Positions 1-6,063 of a stretch of 6,944 nucleotides of DNA are shown piece after piece. The notes below the pieces were generated by a model, which saw only the letters and a list, made by a program, of their open reading frames with translations, was not told where the DNA came from and searched no databases. The DNA comes from Candidatus Dojkabacteria bacterium (GTDB taxonomy: Bacteria > Patescibacteriota > Dojkabacteria > SC72). The first letter of the stretch is position 1, and every line of letters begins with the position of its first letter. A program made the position numbers and the translations under genes. The stretch spans positions 1 to 6,944 of the forward strand of contig JAAZGF010000057.1 of the NCBI GenBank assembly GCA_012511375.1, read 5' to 3'.

Positions 1-611
1 GGAGGAAATATTTCAACAATATCCCCCTGTATTCTAAAAACTCCAGTAGTAAAATCCATACTATCTCTTGTATATCTCATAGACACCAGCTCTAAGGCCA
101 ATTCTGAAAGATCTACCTCTTGCCCAACATGTAAGTACAAACTCTTGTTCTCATAATTTGCTGGATTCCCAATATTATATATACAAGAAACTGAAGCTAT
201 AACTATAGTGTCTCTTCTAGTTAAAGCAGAATTCATAGCACCAAATCTCAAGTTTTCTATTTCCTTGTTAACATCAGACTCTTTCTCTATGTAAAGATCT
301 TTTGAAGGAATATATGCCTCTGGTTGATAGTAATCGTAGTAGGAGACAAAATATTTAACAGAATTGTTAGGAAAATACTCTTTAAACTCCTCATAAAGTT
401 GAGCTGCTAAAGTTTTGTTATGAGAAATGATAAGAGAAGGTCTGTTAAGAGTATTAATTATGTTAGCCATAACAAAGGTTTTACCGGAACCTGTAACACC
501 TAGAAGGGTTTGTTTCTCATAATTGCTCTTTACCCCCTCAAGTATCTCTTCTATTGCTTTGGCTTGTCCCGGAGAAGGCTTGTAAGCGGACTTTAGTTGA
601 AAATTACTCAT
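1..611 (-). CDS. uvrB: UvrB, excinuclease ABC subunit B (N-terminal part, cut by window edge)
   Basis: UvrB is the DNA-damage-verifying helicase-like subunit of the cytoplasmic UvrABC nucleotide excision repair complex. It receives DNA from UvrA and recruits UvrC. Reading leftward from the ATG at 611, 203 codons are visible, about a third of the usual length of roughly 660 residues; the rest lies outside the window. Residues 38-45 read GVTGSGKT, the Walker A motif in the UvrB-specific context QTLLGVTGSGKTF. Residues 91-102 carry the tyrosine-rich stretch YYDYYQPEAYIP that begins the damage-probing beta-hairpin, and residues 140-150 read SVSCIYNIGNP, also typical. The start matches the family N-terminus (xFxLxSxYKPSxxQ), and an in-frame TAA lies two codons upstream, so no earlier start is possible. 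The gene follows the 171-residue unknown gene by 14 bases and has its own candidate extended -10 box. Identification is near certain; no damage is seen in the visible part. Confidence 0.97.
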   Translation of the reverse strand, partial: MSNFQLKSAYKPSPGQAKAIEEILEGVKSNYEKQTLLGVTGSGKTFVMANIINTLNRPSLIISHNKTLAAQLYEEFKEYFPNNSVKYFVSYYDYYQPEAYIPSKDLYIEKESDVNKEIENLRFGAMNSALTRRDTIVIASVSCIYNIGNPANYENKSLYLHVGQEVDLSELALELVSMRYTRDSMDFTTGVFRIQGDIVEIFP

Positions 612-616
612 TCCTT

Positions 617-625
617 ATTCTATCA
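617..625 (-). promoter_or_regulatory. Candidate extended -10 promoter for uvrB (leaderless)
   Basis: On the minus strand the sequence reads TGATAGAAT, a TGn-extended -10 box. Only five bases (AAGGA) separate it from the uvrB ATG at 611, which would put the transcription start at or next to the A of the ATG. The AAGGA touches the start codon directly, too close to act as a normal Shine-Dalgarno site. No good -35 hexamer is present at 16-18 bp spacing (ATCCTC at 17 bp). The box overlaps the end of the upstream gene's stop-codon region, so uvrB may also be read through from that gene. This is a motif match only. Confidence 0.45.
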
Positions 626-1141
626 CTATTCGCTCTGTAGAGGATATGTGTAGAAGTAATCCTGTACTCTTGCGCAGTCGTATATTGTAGTATTTACAAT
701 ATTTCGCATATCAGAGCTATCATAACCTATTCCTATCATTTTTCTACCACCTTCTGCCAAGAATGATACATCTGTTTCTGAAAATCTAATAGGCAGATCA
801 ACTTTACCTTCAATTCTTTCTCTTCGTCCTTCTTCCGAATATATATCATCTCTTACCTCTGGGCTTGATACTTGATGAAGAAAGACTATAAATTGGGGAA
901 ATAATGATGGATCGTACTCATTCTCTGGACTATTGGGGTCAAGAGAATTAAAAACATACTCAGAACCTTGTTTATGTCTTCCCCAATATGCATAAAACAG
1001 CTCTCTAACAAGAGCATTTTCATAAAAAGTCTCAAGAAGCCTTTTAACATCTCTACTACCACGTAGCTGTAATCTACGATAAAACAGTTCATTTTCAGTA
1101 TATGGTTTTGGATATTCTTTTGTTTGAAGTGTTTCAATCAT
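626..1141 (-). CDS. Uncharacterised 171-residue tyrosine-rich soluble protein
   Basis: I do not recognise this protein. From the ATG at 1141 it is 171 residues long, charged, with no signal peptide or membrane segment. It is rich in aromatic residues: 14 tyrosines, including a C-terminal DYFYTYP at 161-167. There is a single cysteine (C156). The first half (about 12-56) looks helical and mixes Arg/Glu with aromatics (ENELFYRRLQLRG, LLETFYENALVRELFYAYWGRH). The middle (64-82) is Asp/Asn/Pro-rich and probably a loop, and about 98-113 is strongly charged. An in-frame TTG at 1156 could extend it by five residues. I chose the ATG because the TTG lies inside the best promoter match, which ends five bases before the ATG. 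The gene runs 14 bases ahead of uvrB in the same direction and diverges from mutL, so a link to DNA repair is possible from context alone. Clean codon structure and a fitting promoter argue that the gene is real. Confidence 0.75.
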   Translation of the reverse strand: MIETLQTKEYPKPYTENELFYRRLQLRGSRDVKRLLETFYENALVRELFYAYWGRHKQGSEYVFNSLDPNSPENEYDPSLFPQFIVFLHQVSSPEVRDDIYSEEGRRERIEGKVDLPIRFSETDVSFLAEGGRKMIGIGYDSSDMRNIVNTTIYDCARVQDYFYTYPLQSE

Positions 1142-1146
1142 AGCCC

Positions 1147-1175
1147 ATAATATCAAATTTCACTTAAATATTCAA
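1147..1175 (-). promoter_or_regulatory. Candidate promoter of the unknown gene (-35, 17-bp spacer, extended -10, leaderless)
   Basis: On the minus strand TTGAAT (1175-1170) is followed after exactly 17 bp by TATTAT (1152-1147). TG sits one base upstream of the -10 hexamer (TGATATTAT, 1155-1147). Five bases (GGGCT) separate the -10 box from the ATG at 1141, so the predicted transcript begins at or within a base or two of the start codon. There is no Shine-Dalgarno match upstream of this ATG, which agrees with a leaderless mRNA. This is the best sigma-70-like match in the window, with both hexamers and the TGn extension present. Confidence 0.6.
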
Positions 1176-1179
1176 CCTG

Positions 1180-1207
1180 TTTTAGCTAATTATCATATAT
1201 GCTAAAA
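1180..1207. promoter_or_regulatory. Perfect 7-bp inverted repeat, candidate operator over the mutL promoter
   Basis: The left arm TTTTAGC (1180-1186) and right arm GCTAAAA (1201-1207) are exact reverse complements, separated by 14 AT-rich bases. The arm centres are 21 bp apart, two turns of B-DNA, so both arms would face the same side of the helix. The right arm overlaps the mutL -10 box and the left arm lies where a -35 element would be, a typical position for a dimeric repressor site. The predicted start of mutL transcription lies beyond it, so it would act as DNA rather than as an RNA hairpin. It does not match the E. coli or B. subtilis LexA box. In such AT-rich sequence a dyad of this size can arise by chance. 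Confidence 0.35.
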
Positions 1208-1208
1208 T
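1200..1208 (+). promoter_or_regulatory. Candidate extended -10 promoter of the mutL operon (leaderless)
   Basis: The sequence reads TGCTAAAAT, a TGn-extended -10 box, ending seven bases before the mutL ATG at 1216. Transcription would therefore begin at about 1215-1216, leaving essentially no 5' leader. The bases before the ATG (AATAAGT) hold no Shine-Dalgarno site. The -35 region is weak (TTTAGC at 1181-1186, 16-bp spacing, three of six consensus matches), which an extended -10 can compensate for. It is back to back with the promoter of the divergent unknown gene. Confidence 0.5.
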
Positions 1209-1215
1209 AATAAGT

Positions 1216-3000
1216 ATGGATAAACCGAAATTAAACAAACTCTCCCAAGAGGTAATAAATCAGATAGCAGCAGGAGAAGTAGTAGAAAGACCATCATCAG
1301 TAGTAAAAGAGTTACTCGATAACTCTATAGACGCAGACTCAAGCAAAATAGTGATAAAGATTAAGAACGGGGGAATCGATTTAATAGAGATTTCAGATAA
1401 TGGAATTGGGATACCCAAAGAAAGCATGACTTCGATATTTGATCCTCATACCACCTCTAAAATTTCAAATATAGAGGATTTAAACACACTATTAAGTATG
1501 GGATTTAGAGGGGAGGCTCTCTCTACAATCTCATCTGTATCTAATGTAACCTTACTTTCTAAATACCGAGAGGAAGAGACAGGGTATAAAATACTTTTTA
1601 ACGAAAATGGGAAATCACCAGTCAAGAAAGTAGCAAAAGAGGATGGAACAACAGTGAAAATAGAGAATATATTTTACAATATTCCTGCAAGACAGAAATA
1701 TTTAAAAAGCCCTCAAACTGAATACAGGAAAATACACGAACTACTTAATAGCTACTTTTTAATATACCCAAATATCCATTTTGTTTTAGAAAAAGATGGA
1801 AAGATAGTGAAAGAGCTTCCTCAAGTTTTAAATACAAAACCTGGAGATATAGTAGAAAAAAGGCTAAACGAAATAGTAGGGGAGAGCAGTAGTTTCCTAA
1901 AGCTCTACTATGAAGGTTCAGGAATCAAAATATCTGGATATACAGCACATCCCTCAAACCACAAAAGTAGTAACCCAAAAACATACATTTTTGTAAATAA
2001 CAGACCCATATATGACAAAGGAATAGTAAGAGCAATTTATGAAGGATATTCTAGATATATACCACATGGACAGAAAATTGATTTTGCAATTAATATTCTA
2101 ATTAACCCTGAACTTGTAGATATAAATGTACATCCAAGAAAAGAAGAAGTACGCTTTGAGAATCCGTTTAGAATATACAGCGCTATAGAAGACGCAGTAA
2201 GACATGTTCTCTCAAAGGAACTTTCATACAAAGAGACTCCCTCTACAAATAATTTTGCAGCTATAAGGGAATCTTTCGCAAAACAGAGCTCTAACAGTAA
2301 ACTTTACGAACCAACTAATATTTACAATTCAAACAAATCCGCTTCTGTTCAAGACACACTCCTTTTTTCTAAAGAGCTACTAACTGACATACCTGAAGAC
2401 ACACAACTCCCGTGGGAAGAGGGACAAGAAATAGTCAATATTTTCCAAATATTTAAAAAATATATAGTAATTGAGTTCATAGAAGAAAAATTATGGATGA
2501 TAGATCAACATGCTGCTGCAGAAAGGATTAACTTTGAGAGTCTTTCAAAAGGGAAAGATAATATTGATGTTCAAAATTACCTAGTAGCAGTAGAGCTAAA
2601 CTTAAAAGATGAGGAGATACTGTTTTTAGAGGAACATATAGATTTTTTTAAAAACATAGGTATTCTCTATGAAATAAAGAAAAACAAGCTCATTTTAAAA
2701 ACAGTGCCTGTTGAATTTGTTAACTCTGATTTCAAAAAAGTCTTTGAAGAGATATTTTCCTTAGAAGAAGATATAGAGCTTCTAAAGAAAAACTTTAAAA
2801 AGTTAAGGGACGATATTCTTGCAACTATCTCTTGTCATAACAGTATTAGAAGCGGTCAGAGGTTACAGAAGGAAGAAATGTTAGATATATACAACAAACT
2901 GATGGATTGCCAGAACCCATATAGCTGTCCTCATGGAAGGCCTGCAGTATGGAAACTATCCTTAAGTGAAATAGATAGTAATTTTGAAAGGACATATTAA
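1216..3000 (+). CDS. mutL: DNA mismatch repair protein MutL (endonuclease-type)
   Basis: MutL couples mismatch recognition by MutS to strand incision and excision. The 594-residue length is normal. The N-terminal GHKL ATPase domain (about 1-330) shows motif I with E32 and N36 (KELLDNSIDA), DNGIG at 61-65, GFRGEAL at 96-102 and the GTTVKIENIFYNIPAR segment from 144. The transducer part contains NVHPRKEEVRF at 304-314. A linker (about 340-400) leads to the C-terminal dimerisation/nuclease domain. There DQHAAAERINFE (430-441) fits DQHAX2EX4E exactly, so this is a nicking MutL as in organisms lacking MutH. Further metal-site motifs are SCHNSIRSG (539-547), CPHGRP (571-576) and a terminal FER (590-592). 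Candidate sliding-clamp contacts are QDTLLF (379-384) and QNYLVA (453-458). It heads a probable four-gene operon, and its TAA overlaps the next ATG by one base. The start matches the family N-terminus and sits just behind an extended -10 box. No MutS gene is in view. Confidence 0.98.
   Translation: MDKPKLNKLSQEVINQIAAGEVVERPSSVVKELLDNSIDADSSKIVIKIKNGGIDLIEISDNGIGIPKESMTSIFDPHTTSKISNIEDLNTLLSMGFRGEALSTISSVSNVTLLSKYREEETGYKILFNENGKSPVKKVAKEDGTTVKIENIFYNIPARQKYLKSPQTEYRKIHELLNSYFLIYPNIHFVLEKDGKIVKELPQVLNTKPGDIVEKRLNEIVGESSSFLKLYYEGSGIKISGYTAHPSNHKSSNPKTYIFVNNRPIYDKGIVRAIYEGYSRYIPHGQKIDFAINILINPELVDINVHPRKEEVRFENPFRIYSAIEDAVRHVLSKELSYKETPSTNNFAAIRESFAKQSSNSKLYEPTNIYNSNKSASVQDTLLFSKELLTDIPEDTQLPWEEGQEIVNIFQIFKKYIVIEFIEEKLWMIDQHAAAERINFESLSKGKDNIDVQNYLVAVELNLKDEEILFLEEHIDFFKNIGILYEIKKNKLILKTVPVEFVNSDFKKVFEEIFSLEEDIELLKKNFKKLRDDILATISCHNSIRSGQRLQKEEMLDIYNKLMDCQNPYSCPHGRPAVWKLSLSEIDSNFERTY
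2987..2992 (+). promoter_or_regulatory. Ribosome binding site of the methyltransferase gene, inside the mutL 3' end
   Basis: AAAGGA lies seven bases before the ATG at 3000, within the last codons of mutL. It is the only convincing Shine-Dalgarno match among the starts in this window. Together with the TAATG stop/start overlap it supports translational coupling of the methyltransferase to mutL. Confidence 0.6.
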
Positions 3001-3707
3001 TGAAGCAAGGGAAACTGTATTTAATACCAACACCCATAAGTGAAAACAAATCAATGAGAGACGTATTACTGAAGGAAGATATAGATGTAATCAATTCCTT
3101 AGAATATTTTGTCTCTGAAAAGGCAAAAACTGCAAGGTTTTTTCTAAAAGACCTACCTTTAGAGAAAAAAATACAGGAAATAAATATAACGGAGTTAAAT
3201 GAGCACACAAAAGATACTGAAATTAACAAACTGCTAGAACCTGCTTTAAATGGTCGTGATATAGGACTGCTTTCTGATGCAGGAGTCCCCTCTATTGCAG
3301 ATCCAGGGTTTCGACTAGTGTCATTAGCTCAAAAAAAGAAAATTACCGTAATCCCTTTTGTAGGACCTTCATCTATACTAATGGCATTAATGGCATCAGG
3401 ATTAAACGGTCAAAGCTTTTCCTTCTTAGGGTATTTACCAAGAGAGAAAAATAGTAGAAGAAAAAAGATTAAAATATTAGAAGAAATAGCTTTAACTACA
3501 AAACAGACACAAATCTTTATGGAAACACCATATAGAAATCAGCATTTGTTTGACGATATCCTTGATGTTTGTGAACCCGATACAAGAGTATGTATAGCTA
3601 TGGATATTATGGGAGAGAATGAATATATTGTAACCAAGGAAGTACAGGAGTGGAATCCCAAAAAAGTATTAGCAAAGAAACCATGCCTATTTTTAATTAA
3701 TAAATAA
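3000..3707 (+). CDS. RsmI-like SAM-dependent methyltransferase (tetrapyrrole methylase fold)
   Basis: This 235-residue protein belongs to the RsmI (COG0313) branch of the tetrapyrrole methylase superfamily. True RsmI 2'-O-methylates C1402 of 16S rRNA. The N-terminal GKLYLIPTPI (4-13) and LLSDAGVPSIADPG (90-103) are SAM-domain signatures. VGPSSILMALMASGLNGQSFSFLGYLP (121-147) and FMETPYRN (173-180) are also typical. Two points differ from canonical RsmI. The EDTR motif after the first helix is replaced by SEKAKTARFFLK (39-50), and the protein ends about 50 residues short of the 286-residue E. coli enzyme, lacking the C-terminal extension. As I recall the family, this matches the shorter paralogous subgroup common in Bacteroidetes, whose target is less certain, so I do not assign the symbol rsmI. 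It overlaps mutL by one base with a Shine-Dalgarno site seven bases upstream, and is followed after seven bases by the aminotransferase. The fold and family are secure; the exact target is not. Confidence 0.9.
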   Translation: MKQGKLYLIPTPISENKSMRDVLLKEDIDVINSLEYFVSEKAKTARFFLKDLPLEKKIQEINITELNEHTKDTEINKLLEPALNGRDIGLLSDAGVPSIADPGFRLVSLAQKKKITVIPFVGPSSILMALMASGLNGQSFSFLGYLPREKNSRRKKIKILEEIALTTKQTQIFMETPYRNQHLFDDILDVCEPDTRVCIAMDIMGENEYIVTKEVQEWNPKKVLAKKPCLFLINK

Positions 3708-3714
3708 TAAACAA

Positions 3715-4983
3715 GTGTCTGTATTTATAGGGTCAATCCCAAACAATGATAAAGATGACATTCAATTAGCAAAAGATATTGTAAAGAGAAATATCTCTTG
3801 TGAAGGAGATCTCATAACCTTAAAAAAGAAGCTTGAGGGGATATTTAATAGTAAACCCTTCCTCTTTAACAGAGGTAGAGACTCCCTATACTTCTTTTTA
3901 AGACTTCTGAACTTAAATAGTACTGATGAAGTTCTTTTACAAGCATTTACCTGTATTGCTGTAGTATCACCAATAATCTGGACTAAAGCCAAACCTGTCT
4001 ACATTGATATTAAGAAAGAGAGTTTTAATATGAATCTAGATTCTCTGAAAAAAAAGATTACAAGCAATACAAGAGCTATCATAGTTCAACACACATTTGG
4101 AAATATAATAGATACACAGAAGGTTAGAGAAATTGTGGAGAAGGAAAATAGAAGGAGGGAAACTAACAGGAAAATATATCTAATAGAGGACTGTGCCCAT
4201 ATATTTACAGAAGATTTTTCGAAGTTAGGTATAGGTAAGTATAGTGATATGTATTTTTTTAGTTTCTCACAAGACAAAAGTATTAGTAGTACACAGGGAG
4301 CATTAATGATAATAAACAATCCCACTTTGCTGAAAAAAGCTACTTTAGAGTATCAAAATATACAAGAACCAAACAAGAAAGAAGCCCTGTATAATGCTAA
4401 ATATATACTCCTATGGAGCAATATAAAGAGAAATTACTTTAAGACATTAATACCTTTTACCAATATTACCATTGGTAGAATCCTCATAATTGTATATAGA
4501 ATGCTTGGGTTAATAAGGAAACAAGCAGGCACTAATACTGTTCAGGGTGCAAAGATAGAAAAAATGAGTGATATACAGGCATGTTTGCTTTTAAATCAGC
4601 TTAAAAAGAGTAACCTATTCAATAAACATAGAGAGGATATTGTTAACATTTACAATAAATACCTAGATAAAGAGTACAGATACACTTCTAATACAAAGTT
4701 CCTTTTAAGGTACCCCATACTACTCCAAAACACACAGGAGATTAAGAGAAGGTTACTTGAATTGAAACTAATTTCAGGAAATTGGTACAAAAATCCTGTT
4801 CATCCTCTAACTTATGAATCTAAAAAGCTAACAGATGTTAACTATATCGTAGGATCTTGTCCAAATACAGAGTTCTTGGGAAAGCAGGTATTGAATTTGC
4901 CTACTAATATTGAAATGACCTCAGAAATAGCAATCAAAGTCTCTAAAATTATTAATAAGTTTGCAAGACCACTTAAATTTTAA
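3715..4983 (+). CDS. DegT/DnrJ/EryC1/StrS-family PLP-dependent aminotransferase
   Basis: This 422-residue cytoplasmic protein has the fold-type I layout of the sugar aminotransferase family, which usually transaminates keto-sugars for surface glycans. NRGRDSLYFFLRLL (52-65) matches the cofactor phosphate loop and first helix. EVLLQAFTCIAVVSPI (72-87), VYIDI (95-99), IIVQHTFGN (122-130) and LIEDCAH (156-162) follow in order; D159 is the expected PLP-nitrogen partner. FSFSQDKSISSTQGALM (182-198) places the Schiff-base lysine at K188. The C-terminus (LNLPTNIEMTSEIAIKVSKII, 393-413) is typical. Between the two, about 243-268 is a hydrophobic stretch (ITIGRILIIVYRMLGL) that many family members lack. 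It may be an amphipathic membrane-touching helix or an insert. The start is GTG, seven bases after the methyltransferase stop. It is the first usable start after an in-frame TAA at 3694, apart from an ATA, and no Shine-Dalgarno site is visible. The substrate is unknown. The adjacent FemAB-like gene suggests an envelope role. Confidence 0.88.
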   Translation: MSVFIGSIPNNDKDDIQLAKDIVKRNISCEGDLITLKKKLEGIFNSKPFLFNRGRDSLYFFLRLLNLNSTDEVLLQAFTCIAVVSPIIWTKAKPVYIDIKKESFNMNLDSLKKKITSNTRAIIVQHTFGNIIDTQKVREIVEKENRRRETNRKIYLIEDCAHIFTEDFSKLGIGKYSDMYFFSFSQDKSISSTQGALMIINNPTLLKKATLEYQNIQEPNKKEALYNAKYILLWSNIKRNYFKTLIPFTNITIGRILIIVYRMLGLIRKQAGTNTVQGAKIEKMSDIQACLLLNQLKKSNLFNKHREDIVNIYNKYLDKEYRYTSNTKFLLRYPILLQNTQEIKRRLLELKLISGNWYKNPVHPLTYESKKLTDVNYIVGSCPNTEFLGKQVLNLPTNIEMTSEIAIKVSKIINKFARPLKF

Positions 4984-4995
4984 ATTAGTTTAAGA

Positions 4996-6054
4996 ATGTT
5001 TTTAGAATTTAGAAACATAGAAGAAGATAAAGAATGGGATTTGTTAACACATTCTTTACCTACATACTCATTTTTAAATAGTAGTGCTAGATATAATTAT
5101 GAGAAGAGCATAGGAAGGGTAGTATATAGGTATGGTATATACAGTAACAACACTTTCCTTGGCATTATAACCGCCTCTGTAGGCCATTCTAAGCTCTTTG
5201 GGAACTTTTTAGAGTGTAAACACTCACCAATGATTTGTGGTTCTAAAATACAGTATTGGGAGCAGATACTAAGTTTCCTGAAAGATTTAGCTAAGAAAAA
5301 TTCTTGCTTTCTTTTGAGATTCTCTCCTTTATACAAAGAAAATGATTTACTAGTAGAGTTCTACAAAAAGAATGGGTTTAAATTAGCACCAACACATAAT
5401 GTAGATGCTTTAATTTCACAACATATTGACTTAACAAAAGATCTAGAAGAACTTAAGAGAGAAATGAATAAGACAAAAAGAAATCTACTAAACAGACTGC
5501 TAAAGGATGAGGATGTAAGAGTAGAAATCTTTAATGACGACTCCAAATTTGACCTGTTTGAAAACTTACATGAACAAACAGTAAAATTAAAAGGATATAC
5601 AGATAAACCAACAGCTCTCCTTTTAAAAGAACTTCTCTTCCAAGTTAAAAATAATATGTGCTACTTTTTAGTAGGCTACTACAAAGAGCAACCGATAGGG
5701 GTATGGCAGTGTACTCATTATGGTGATAACCTTCATCTATACCAAGCCGCTACAGATACGGAGTTTAGGGACAAGAATATAAATATTACATATCTTCTCT
5801 TTTGGGAAAGTCTTAAACTTGGTAAAAACCTAGGTTGTAAGACCTTAGATCTTTTTGGAGGCGTAGTACCAAAAGGCTATGAGAACAGAAAGCATCCATG
5901 GAGTGGAGTAGGAGCCTTTAAAGAGAGTTTAGGAGGTCAAAAAGTCACATATTTACACAGTAGAGATTATCCTCTTAAGAGAGTTAAATATACTATCTAT
6001 TACCTCTATTCCTGGCTTAGAACAATATTGAAAGGCCATACAATCAAGTGGTAA
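4996..6054 (+). CDS. FemAB/GNAT-fold transferase (peptidoglycan-bridge type)
   Basis: This 352-residue protein resembles FemA/FemB/FemX enzymes, which transfer amino acids from aminoacyl-tRNA onto the peptide stem of lipid II using two GNAT-like domains. The first domain (about 1-135) includes a FLLRFSPLY strand (105-113) and FYKKNGFK (122-129). The second domain starts around 137-150 (ALISQHIDLTKDLEELKREMNKTKRNLLNR), matching the segment where Fem proteins have a Lys/Arg-rich helix. It continues through YFLVGYYKEQPIGVW (223-237), HLYQAATD (247-254) and ITYLLFWESLKLGKNLGCKTLDLFGG (264-289). The closing HPWSGVGAFKESLGGQKVTYLHSRDYPL (300-327) is the family signature. No extended coiled-coil arm between domains is obvious. 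The gene lies 12 bases after the aminotransferase, without a clear Shine-Dalgarno site, and looks like the last gene of the operon. It could instead be a related acyltransferase acting on glycans. The family is clear; the donor and acceptor are not. Confidence 0.85.
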   Translation: MFLEFRNIEEDKEWDLLTHSLPTYSFLNSSARYNYEKSIGRVVYRYGIYSNNTFLGIITASVGHSKLFGNFLECKHSPMICGSKIQYWEQILSFLKDLAKKNSCFLLRFSPLYKENDLLVEFYKKNGFKLAPTHNVDALISQHIDLTKDLEELKREMNKTKRNLLNRLLKDEDVRVEIFNDDSKFDLFENLHEQTVKLKGYTDKPTALLLKELLFQVKNNMCYFLVGYYKEQPIGVWQCTHYGDNLHLYQAATDTEFRDKNINITYLLFWESLKLGKNLGCKTLDLFGGVVPKGYENRKHPWSGVGAFKESLGGQKVTYLHSRDYPLKRVKYTIYYLYSWLRTILKGHTIKW

Positions 6055-6063
6055 GTTCTACCA
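6049..6063. other. Small dyad spanning both convergent stop codons
   Basis: TGGTA (6049-6053) and TACCA (6059-6063) form a 5-bp stem with a 5-base loop covering the TAA of the plus-strand transferase and the TAG of the minus-strand membrane protein. There is no T-tract on either strand, so it is not a convincing intrinsic terminator. It is listed because it is the only structure in the 3-base gap between the two genes. Confidence 0.2.

Noticed and set aside
886..1137. Second minus-strand frame of 83 codons overlapping the unknown gene
   Set aside because: It overlaps the better frame entirely and has no promoter or ribosome site of its own; its composition looks like an out-of-frame translation.
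1154..1156. TTG as the start of the unknown gene
   Set aside because: It falls within the extended -10 element, so it would not be in the transcript if that promoter is right; the ATG at 1141 is preferred.
2037..3229. Minus-strand open frames opposite mutL and the methyltransferase (64 and 127 codons)
   Set aside because: They lie antisense to strongly conserved protein domains, have no family features, and look like by-products of purine-rich coding DNA.
3328..3342. Slippery A-rich run (in-frame A AAA AAG) in the methyltransferase, with similar runs in the aminotransferase
   Set aside because: The zero frame continues through conserved family motifs with no sign of an alternative product; A-runs encoding Lys are common in this AT-rich DNA.
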